In this document: piece by piece, positions 5,095 to 10,373 of the stretch | Layout of the letters: each line of letters starts with the position of its first letter | Numbering within the stretch: the first letter of the stretch is position 1 | Assembly: GCA_964461325.1 (NCBI GenBank) | Contig: CAYWTW010000026.1 | Location: 1-10,373, forward strand | Reading direction: 5' to 3' | Source: CAYUVV01 sp964461325 | GTDB taxonomy: Bacteria; Patescibacteriota; Minisyncoccia; Phycocordibacterales; JACOZG01 | DNA length: 10,373 nt | The notes under the pieces: model-generated | Seen by the model: the letters and a program-made list of their open reading frames with translations, nothing else | Told to the model about the DNA's origin: nothing | Databases searched by the model: none | Position numbers and translations under genes: made by a program

Positions 5095-6972
5095 CTATCG
5101 ACGGCGAAGTCTCTCTCCCGTCTCGGCCACCACAGCCAATTGGGTCTCCGGCGATTCGCCGCGGCATTCCACCAGACGGAACCCACTAACAACAAAGACC
5201 GCAACCGGCGGTCGAGCGTCGTTGGCCCGACTCTTTATCAGTCGAATGATATCGGCGAAATTGAAACGAGTGTTGACGGCGCTCATTTTGCCCTGGCCAC
5301 GTTTCTTTATGCCACAGGGTTCACCGACGACGACATCGGCATTATGCTCTAATGCTGAACGTATGACCCAACGAGCCGCTTCATTCGCCCGACGCTTGCG
5401 TTCTCGTCCGGTCGGCCATTGGTCAGATTTAGACAGTGAGTCAAATCCCTCACAGCCGCTCGTGTTCCATCCGTTCTGGTCTACTTTTGCCATAGACCAA
5501 AAAAGATTAACCGAGTAACGATCATCCTCTTCTATTACCGCCGGAAAGATGGAGAATTGGTTTGGCCGCCTCTGAGGAACAACTAGTTTTTTCGTCACCA
5601 CCTGAAAACAGAATTCTCCGCCCTTCTCGGTAATTAAGTACCAACAAACTTCGCGGCCGCTCTTTTCCAAATCAATTAACCAGTTCTGCCCATTTCGCTC
5701 TCGGCCTTGCGGCAAAAAACGAACGAGCAAAACCCGAGACCGGTCGGTCAGAGTTACCGCGTTCAAAAGTGGTTTGAACTCATTGATACGGTTTCGCCAC
5801 CAAAACCCTTTAAGCCACGAATCGCTAGGGTTAGCGACGAAAGGATACAGAGGCGAGTCGGAACTAACACAACGAGCGGAAGGGAGCGGGATAGCGACAT
5901 ACAATCCGCTTCGCTTCTTTTCCCGCAAACCACCGCGTCGTCTTGGTTCAACCCACGTTCTTTCATATAACGCGGCCCATTTGGTATCCACCAAAAGCAA
6001 CGGCTGGCTTTTATATCGAGTCGTGTTCCAACGCGACCATTGCCGCGCGAATTCGCTCGCTGGCACCAATTCATCTCCGGCGGAATCGTCTGACTTAAAG
6101 CGGCGCGGGCAAAGGACGCGGGCGGGACGAAATCGAAGGGATTCAGAAATAGAAAGCAGGCGATTGGTAGTCACCCGTCTCAATCGATCTAACTCACCGG
6201 TTACCGACCGACGAAGGTCGGGGGACGACACGTTATCTCCCTGACCGCCCCACTCCTTAAGACCTAATTGCGAACCAAGCGTCTGGGCAGTAACTTGAGC
6301 CACCCCCCGAACGTCGCAAGGAAACATCTGGCCAAACAACGGCACCAATGGGCGAGCAAAGCTCGCCAAAATCATCTGCAAATATTCGGGAGGTATGACG
6401 GTTTGCGCTTTTTCCTTTTGATCCTTTCTTGGTCCTTTTTCTGGCACATAGGTGAAAGTGTCGAGCAAAATAAAACGCAGAATTGCCGAACCGTCCGGCC
6501 GATCCGCAACTTCCACCAACCGATAACTGTTTGGATATCGTGGATGGGCCAGCCGTTTGGCGCTCGATTTCTTGTCGGTTTCCGTCTCTGCTTTTCTTTT
6601 CCGTTCTGGCTTTTCGCGTTCGGGGTCAAGGAGCTTTAAGGCCCGCATTTTAACCCCCAGCAGGGGGCAGGGCAACATTAACTCAACCCTAATTGGCTTA
6701 CCATCGGCGCCCGAAGTAATCTTCAGGGTCCTTTTAAGAAGCTTCTCTAGTTCCCATCGGGCTACCCCCACTTGGGCCATCCGGATTTCCAACATCCGCT
6801 GAACCTCTCGAGAACCAGAAAAACCCTCTGATTGTTTACGACGACGATGGATGCGTCTCTTTAGACGCGAGTGCTTAACGCGAAGAACGCCGTCGTTTAA
6901 AACCAAGCTCCCCATATATACGCGAAAATCTGTGATTGGATTCATGCCACCACCGCGAACTCTCATTTTCAT
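5095..6972 (-). CDS. Cas12-like (type V) CRISPR effector, compact, with unusual RuvC residues
   Basis: A 625-aa basic protein next to cas1, a CRISPR array and a tracrRNA candidate. The C-terminal ~150 residues look like a Cas12/TnpB RuvC fold. An Arg/Lys-rich helix (522-544, GRERKRRANEAARWVIRSAL) runs into NADVVVGEPCGIKK with E551 as the RuvC-II Glu, then RFNFADIIRLIKSRA. The C-terminus PETQLAVVAETGERL resembles RuvC-III (D-x-N-x-A), but E609 replaces Asp. Near RuvC-I, VIEEDDRYSV places E481 where D is expected; the alignment by eye is weak. Only 58 residues separate E551 and E609, with no CXXC pairs, so the zinc ribbon/Nuc insert is absent. The N-terminal ~470 residues (presumably REC/wedge) match nothing I recognise; a charged segment spans 116-140. 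Start ATG 6972 follows a GA-rich RBS (AAGAAAGAGAG); M3 and M10 are alternatives. Most known Cas12 are larger; Cas12f/m are near this size. Subtype unassigned. Confidence 0.72.
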   Translation of the reverse strand: MKMRVRGGGMNPITDFRVYMGSLVLNDGVLRVKHSRLKRRIHRRRKQSEGFSGSREVQRMLEIRMAQVGVARWELEKLLKRTLKITSGADGKPIRVELMLPCPLLGVKMRALKLLDPEREKPERKRKAETETDKKSSAKRLAHPRYPNSYRLVEVADRPDGSAILRFILLDTFTYVPEKGPRKDQKEKAQTVIPPEYLQMILASFARPLVPLFGQMFPCDVRGVAQVTAQTLGSQLGLKEWGGQGDNVSSPDLRRSVTGELDRLRRVTTNRLLSISESLRFRPARVLCPRRFKSDDSAGDELVPASEFARQWSRWNTTRYKSQPLLLVDTKWAALYERTWVEPRRRGGLREKKRSGLYVAIPLPSARCVSSDSPLYPFVANPSDSWLKGFWWRNRINEFKPLLNAVTLTDRSRVLLVRFLPQGRERNGQNWLIDLEKSGREVCWYLITEKGGEFCFQVVTKKLVVPQRRPNQFSIFPAVIEEDDRYSVNLFWSMAKVDQNGWNTSGCEGFDSLSKSDQWPTGRERKRRANEAARWVIRSALEHNADVVVGEPCGIKKRGQGKMSAVNTRFNFADIIRLIKSRANDARPPVAVFVVSGFRLVECRGESPETQLAVVAETGERLRRR

Positions 6973-7010
6973 TCTCTCTTTCTTGGGGTAATAGTTTTCA
7001 TGTTTATGCC

Positions 7011-7044
7011 AAAGAACAAAAACTCCTCTAATGTTTTAGAGGAG
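7011..7044 (-). terminator. Rho-independent terminator of gyrB
   Basis: A perfect 9-bp stem CTCCTCTAA (7023-7031) with TTAGAGGAG (7036-7044) and loop TGTT. On the minus strand it is followed by a T-rich tract (complement of 7011-7022). It insulates the effector gene from gyrB, so the effector probably has a promoter between 7010 and 6973. I see no convincing -35/-10 pair there. Confidence 0.85.
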
Positions 7045-7079
7045 GCTGAATTGAACGCTAACAAATTAAAACTAAGATG

Positions 7080-9044
7080 TCAAATATCTAATGTCGCTAA
7101 CTTGGCGTGGGCCTGAATGAAGGCCTTGCGCGGCGCGACCTCCGCCCCCATTAGAATGGTAAAAATTTTATCGGCTTCGGCCGCTTCGGTGGCAGTCACC
7201 TGCTTGAGCAGGCGTCGTTCCGGGTCCATCGTCGTTTCCCAAAGCTCCTCGGCGTTCATCTCGCCCAGACCCTTGTAGCGCTGAATGGCAAGCTCCCCGG
7301 CGCCGGTTTTGAGTTCTCGGCTGACCCGCTCTTTTTCGCGATCGTTATACGCGTATCTTACCGCCTTACCTTTTCTAATCTTGTAAAGCGGCGGCTGAGC
7401 GATATAAAGGAAGCCGCCTTCGATAATCGGCTGCAGATAACGATAAAATAGGGTGAGGAGCAGGGTTCGAATGTGCGCGCCGTCCACATCGGCATCGGTC
7501 GCGATAACAATTTTATGATAACGTAGTTTTTCCAGATCGAAACTCTCGCCGATAGCCGTGCCTAGAGCGATGACTAAAGCCCGGATTTCTTTCGAGGCCA
7601 AAATCTTATCCAAACGGAAACGCTCCACGTTCAAAATCTTGCCGCGCAGAGGCAAAATCGCCTGGATTCGTCGATCGCGACCCTGCTTGGACGTTCCGCC
7701 GGCTGAATCTCCTTCGACAATAAACAATTCGGCCTCTTCGGCTTGACGAGTCGAGCAATCAGCCAATTTGCCAGGCAGAGTAAAACCCTCTAGTGCTCCC
7801 TTGCGGAGAACGCTATCTTTGGCCGCTTTGGCGGCTTTGCGAGCTCGCAAGGCGAGGGCCACCTTGCCCACAATGGCACGCGCGTCGTCAGGATGCTCTT
7901 CCAAAAACAGAGCGAAAGATTCACCAAACATATTTTCCACCGCGCTCCGGACTTCCACGTTACCCAACTTAGCCTTGGTCTGGCCCTCAAATTGAGGGTT
8001 GGGCAATTTGGCTGAAATCACCGCCGTCACGCCTTCACGCACGTCCTCGCCAGCAAAAGCCCCGTCAGCTTCCTTCAAAAGATTATTTTTCTTGGCATAA
8101 TCGTTGAGCGTTCGCGTTAAAGCGGTGCGGAAGCCGGTTAGATGCATTCCGCCTTCTGGTGTAATCGTGTTGTTGGCATAGGTAATCTCCCGTGCCGTAA
8201 TATCGTCCACGTATTGAAGAGCGATCTCCACTTGAATATCCTGGTCGGTGCGGTCAAGATAAAAAACATTTTTATGGACTGGCTTTTCGCCCTGATTACG
8301 AAACTTAACCAACGAGACGATTCCGCCTTCAAAATAAAAAGTCTGCGACGGCCACTCGCCGACCAAATGACTAAGATACAAAACATCGTCCGCGGCCGCC
8401 AGCGATTCCGGTTTGGCTAGCCGCGCATCGATCACCCGGACCCGCAAACCTTTAACCAGATAGGCCTGACCCCGCAAATGATTAACCACCCGGCTCCAAT
8501 CATAAACTAATTCGGAAAATATTTGCCGATCTGGTTTAAACGTCACCACCGTTCCCTGCCGGCCATTGGCGCCGGCCAATTTTTTAACCGGCGCGACCGG
8601 CCGGCCACGTTCATAGGCTTGAAAATATTGACCGCCATCCCGATAAACATGCACCCTTAGCCATTCCGACAGGGCATTAACCACTGAAGCCCCAACGCCG
8701 TGCAGGCCACCCGAAATCCGGTAGCCCTTGCCTTCAAATTTACCCCCGGCGTGCAGACGAGTCATAACCAACTCTAACGCCGATACCTTGGTTTTCGAAT
8801 GAACGGCCACCGGAATACCGGCTCCATTATCAGCCACGCGCACGACGTCATCAGGTAACAGGGCCACTTCGATTTCATCACCTCGGCCATTCATCGCCTC
8901 ATCCCGAGAATTATCAAAAATTTCCACCAGCAAATGGTGGAGACCGTCCGTGCCTGTTGAGCCAATATACATGCCCGGGCGCTTGCGAACGGGCTCCAAA
9001 CCCTCTAATACCAAAATATCATCGGCGTCGTATTTTTTGGCCAT
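7080..9044 (-). CDS. gyrB: DNA gyrase subunit B
   Basis: ATPase subunit of gyrase, which introduces negative supercoils together with GyrA. The 654-aa length is typical of the short GyrB class lacking the E. coli insert. GHKL ATP-site residues are visible: E41 and N45 in EIFDNSRDEA, ADNGAGIP (71-78), GGLHGVGAS (112-120), and the transducer QTK loop (355-357). The TOPRIM domain shows VEGDSAGG (443-450, E444) and the metal-binding DADVDG (517-522). QAILPLRGKILNVE (461-474) and a C-terminal ending with LDI fit GyrB better than ParE. Codons run from ATG 9044; MAKKYDADDI is the family's usual N-terminus. There is no Shine-Dalgarno in the short leader. Upstream is the tRNA-Thr; downstream is its terminator and then the CRISPR island. 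ParE remains a remote alternative. Confidence 0.95.
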   Translation of the reverse strand: MAKKYDADDILVLEGLEPVRKRPGMYIGSTGTDGLHHLLVEIFDNSRDEAMNGRGDEIEVALLPDDVVRVADNGAGIPVAVHSKTKVSALELVMTRLHAGGKFEGKGYRISGGLHGVGASVVNALSEWLRVHVYRDGGQYFQAYERGRPVAPVKKLAGANGRQGTVVTFKPDRQIFSELVYDWSRVVNHLRGQAYLVKGLRVRVIDARLAKPESLAAADDVLYLSHLVGEWPSQTFYFEGGIVSLVKFRNQGEKPVHKNVFYLDRTDQDIQVEIALQYVDDITAREITYANNTITPEGGMHLTGFRTALTRTLNDYAKKNNLLKEADGAFAGEDVREGVTAVISAKLPNPQFEGQTKAKLGNVEVRSAVENMFGESFALFLEEHPDDARAIVGKVALALRARKAAKAAKDSVLRKGALEGFTLPGKLADCSTRQAEEAELFIVEGDSAGGTSKQGRDRRIQAILPLRGKILNVERFRLDKILASKEIRALVIALGTAIGESFDLEKLRYHKIVIATDADVDGAHIRTLLLTLFYRYLQPIIEGGFLYIAQPPLYKIRKGKAVRYAYNDREKERVSRELKTGAGELAIQRYKGLGEMNAEELWETTMDPERRLLKQVTATEAAEADKIFTILMGAEVAPRKAFIQAHAKLATLDI

Positions 9045-9065
9045 AAATAAGGTGATTTTGAGTCT

Positions 9066-9074
9066 ATTCTAGCA
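9066..9074 (-). promoter_or_regulatory. Extended -10 promoter of gyrB
   Basis: Read on the minus strand, TGCTAGAAT is an extended -10 (TGn plus TAGAAT, five of six consensus bases). It predicts a start near 9059-9060 and a leader of about 15 nt with no Shine-Dalgarno. No clear -35 at standard distance. It lies between the tRNA 3' end and gyrB. Confidence 0.55.
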
Positions 9075-9093
9075 CAAATAGACCAAAAATAAA

Positions 9094-9165
9094 AGCCGCC
9101 CGTCGGACTTGAACCGACAACCTACGGTTTACAAAACCGTTGCTCTACCGTTGAGCTAGGGCGGC
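9094..9165 (-). tRNA. tRNA-Thr (anticodon TGT)
   Basis: On the minus strand a complete cloverleaf is seen: acceptor GCCGCCC/GGGCGGC, D arm GCTC/GAGC with a short GG-containing loop, anticodon stem ACGGT/ACCGT around loop TTTGTAA (anticodon TGT), and T arm GTCGG-TTCAAGT-CCGAC. The discriminator base is U (9094) and no CCA is encoded. A T-rich trailer follows. The tRNA reads ACA and other ACN codons for threonine. Its first base (9165) is also the last base of the stop codon of the upstream membrane-protein gene, so it is probably processed from the rpsB-tsf transcript. Confidence 0.96.
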
Positions 9166-9545
9166 TAACCGAGACGTTCTCGAACGGCGCGATCGCGGTG
9201 TTGGCGAACTTCCGCCAAAAATAGAGAAACGGAACCGGATGTCGAGCTCATTCGAGATAGACGTCGACGACCTAGCCAGTGGTCTAGCTGGGTAAAAATT
9301 CGCCGCCCGGCCGAGACTAGCCAATGCAGAGCCGCGATCAGCCACAGGGCCAATAGACGCAAAATCCAAACCGAGCGGGCTAACAAAAAAGAACTAAAAA
9401 CTTCCAACCCGCGGGCTAAATTGTTTTCCCAAGTCTGCCAGGCGACGCCCGCCGACAAGGTCTGTCGACGTAACCACCACCAAGACGCCAGTAAACTTAG
9501 CGAAGAAACAATGACTAATCCGCCAAAAAACCAAATTAAATTCAT
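9165..9545 (-). CDS. Small two-span membrane protein, function unknown
   Basis: A 126-aa protein I do not recognise by family. Residues 4-24 (IWFFGGLVIVSSLSLLASWWW) and 54-80 (ARSVWILRLLALWLIAALHW and on) are hydrophobic membrane segments separated by a polar stretch. The C-terminal 35-40 residues are rich in Arg and Ser and would lie on the cytoplasmic side by the positive-inside rule. The ATG starts 5 bp after the tsf stop with no clear Shine-Dalgarno, which suggests translational coupling. The stop codon shares its last base with the tRNA-Thr 5' end. Its strand, tight spacing and clean hydropathy pattern support a real gene; no function can be assigned. Confidence 0.7.
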   Translation of the reverse strand: MNLIWFFGGLVIVSSLSLLASWWWLRRQTLSAGVAWQTWENNLARGLEVFSSFLLARSVWILRLLALWLIAALHWLVSAGRRIFTQLDHWLGRRRLSRMSSTSGSVSLFLAEVRQHRDRAVRERLG

Positions 9546-9550
9546 TAGAT

Positions 9551-10030
9551 TCAGCGCCCGTCGGCGGCGAGCCTAGTTATTTGACCAAGGGAAATCCGCT
9601 CACCGAACTTTTGAGTCAGGCGATTAATCAAATCGGCCACCGTCTCATTCGGATTCTTGATGAAGGGTTGGTTCATCAATTCTTCGGTATTAGCAGGGGC
9701 CAAAGCGGCCACTTGCATAGCCAGATCAGACGCCAGTTCGAGAAAATCCTCGTGTTTAGCTACAAAATCCGTTTCGGAACGCAACTCCACCAACGCGCCG
9801 ATCGCTCCCGCGCCGTGGATATAACTAGCAATCGTTCCCGCTCCCAAACGTCGTTCGGCCTTTTTTTCGGCCAAGGACGCGCCGCGAGATTTCAAAATCT
9901 CGAGCGCTCCGTCAATCTGACCACCAGCCTCGGTCAAAACCTCCCGGCAAACCGCCAGAGAAACGCCGGTACGTTCGCGCAATTCTTTAATAATCGAAAG
10001 ATCAACAGTTGCTTTTTTATTTTTAGGCAT
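9551..10030 (-). CDS. tsf: Elongation factor Ts, short single-core form
   Basis: Guanine-nucleotide exchange factor that recharges EF-Tu with GTP. At 159 aa it is much shorter than E. coli EF-Ts (~283 aa). The N-terminal UBA-like domain spans about 9-50 (IKELRERTGVSLAVCREVL, GGQIDGALEILKSRG). The core domain follows, with the TDFV motif at 87-90 (the EF-Tu contact), then VAALAPAN and a terminal helix. The second core subdomain and coiled coil are missing, as in other reduced EF-Ts. The ATG (10030) overlaps the rpsB stop by 8 nt, so translation of the two is likely coupled. The rpsB-tsf order is the usual one in bacteria. Confidence 0.95.
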   Translation of the reverse strand: MPKNKKATVDLSIIKELRERTGVSLAVCREVLTEAGGQIDGALEILKSRGASLAEKKAERRLGAGTIASYIHGAGAIGALVELRSETDFVAKHEDFLELASDLAMQVAALAPANTEELMNQPFIKNPNETVADLINRLTQKFGERISLGQITRLAADGR

Positions 10031-10373
10031 TGTTTTGCGCGGAATTGGGCAAAGTTGAGGCCTCGGCCGCCTTGGGCGCGGGGGCGCTCGCCCGACCAGC
10101 CGCGTAAGCTTCGGCTAAGCGTCCGACCAAAAAATCAATCGTGCTTTGACTGCGGTCGTTGCCCACAATTGGGTAATCAATCAGGTTGATGTCGCAATCG
10201 GTATTAGCCACGGCGATTACTGGAATTTTCATCTTTTTGGCTTCAGCTACGGCAATCATTTCCTCTCCGCTATCCACCACCACCAACGCCGCGGGCAGGC
10301 CAGCGCGTAGCGGCTTGAGCGCCAAAAAGAATCTCTCCAGATCGCGCCGTTCCTTCTCCAGCTTGGCCCAGTC
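10023..10373 (-). CDS. rpsB: 30S ribosomal protein S2, C-terminal part (5' end outside window)
   Basis: Component of the small ribosomal subunit. The frame stays open to the right edge of the window (DWAKLEKERRDLERFF is readable beyond the TTG at 10325, which is therefore internal and not the start). Family motifs: LPAALVVVDSGEEMIAVAEA, IPVIAVANTDCD and LIDYPIVGNDRSQSTI, which match the S2 pattern 'iAv.EA..l.IPvia..DTn.dp..iDypIpgND'. The tail is rich in Ala and Pro (SAPAPKAAEAS), common in S2 proteins. It ends within the tsf start region. Confidence 0.96.
   Translation of the reverse strand, partial: DWAKLEKERRDLERFFLALKPLRAGLPAALVVVDSGEEMIAVAEAKKMKIPVIAVANTDCDINLIDYPIVGNDRSQSTIDFLVGRLAEAYAAGRASAPAPKAAEASTLPNSAQNNA

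Noticed and set aside
5033..5204. Lost zinc ribbon and RuvC-III of the effector present out of frame near its 3' end
   Set aside because: The other two minus-strand frames there show no CXXC pairs or D-x-x-A-A-x-N pattern, and the terminator follows directly.
5774..6244. 156-codon open frame on the + strand inside the effector gene
   Set aside because: It is antisense to the well-supported 625-aa effector and its composition is that of a shadow frame.
10023..10325. A complete 100-aa gene starting at TTG 10325
   Set aside because: The frame continues with S2-like sequence to the window edge, so this TTG is internal to rpsB.

Overview
The window looks like a piece of a small-genome bacterial chromosome, most likely from the Candidate Phyla Radiation (Patescibacteria/Parcubacteria-like). 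The reasons are cut-down core proteins: a ThrRS without TGS and editing domains, a single-core EF-Ts of 159 aa, and a DnaE that ends right after its OB fold. Genes are tightly packed and Shine-Dalgarno signals are weak or absent. The phylum assignment is inference; no taxonomic marker was searched.

Layout. Positions 2-2320 (+) hold the C-terminal two thirds of dnaE. Positions 2359-3591 (+) hold a compact thrS with an extended -10 promoter almost on its start codon. Positions 3588-7010 are a CRISPR-Cas island. Positions 7080-9044 (-) are gyrB with its terminator at 7011-7044. Then come a tRNA-Thr(TGT) at 9094-9165 (-), a small two-TM membrane protein, tsf, and the 3' part of rpsB, all on the minus strand.

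The CRISPR island is the striking part. A promoter (TTGACA-17-TAGGGT with TGC extension) overlaps the thrS stop codon and reads rightward. It enters a structured non-coding RNA of about 250 nt that ends in a perfect 13-bp hairpin followed by a perfect 9-nt anti-repeat (a tracrRNA candidate). Next is a short array of four perfect 37-nt repeats plus one truncated repeat (spacers 30, 32, 31, 31 nt), and then a rho-independent terminator. Facing it on the minus strand are a 625-aa Cas12-like (type V) protein and a truncated but catalytically intact Cas1. There is no cas2, cas4 or other cas gene in the window. The Cas12-like protein has a recognisable RuvC-II block, but both expected RuvC Asp positions seem to be Glu, and there is no zinc-ribbon/Nuc insert. 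It may therefore bind rather than cut DNA. A perfect 16-bp inverted repeat brackets the tracrRNA-plus-array transcript, and its right arm starts exactly where the truncated repeat ends. This suggests a long-range RNA stem or a self-directed regulatory guide.

How the parts would work together (inference): one + strand transcript supplies both tracrRNA and pre-crRNA, the minus-strand gene supplies the effector, and Cas1 alone would have to do spacer integration. I could not place this combination (compact effector, two-part anti-repeat tracrRNA like type V-B, Cas1-only adaptation like V-C/V-D but ordinary-length spacers) in a named subtype. It deserves priority follow-up.
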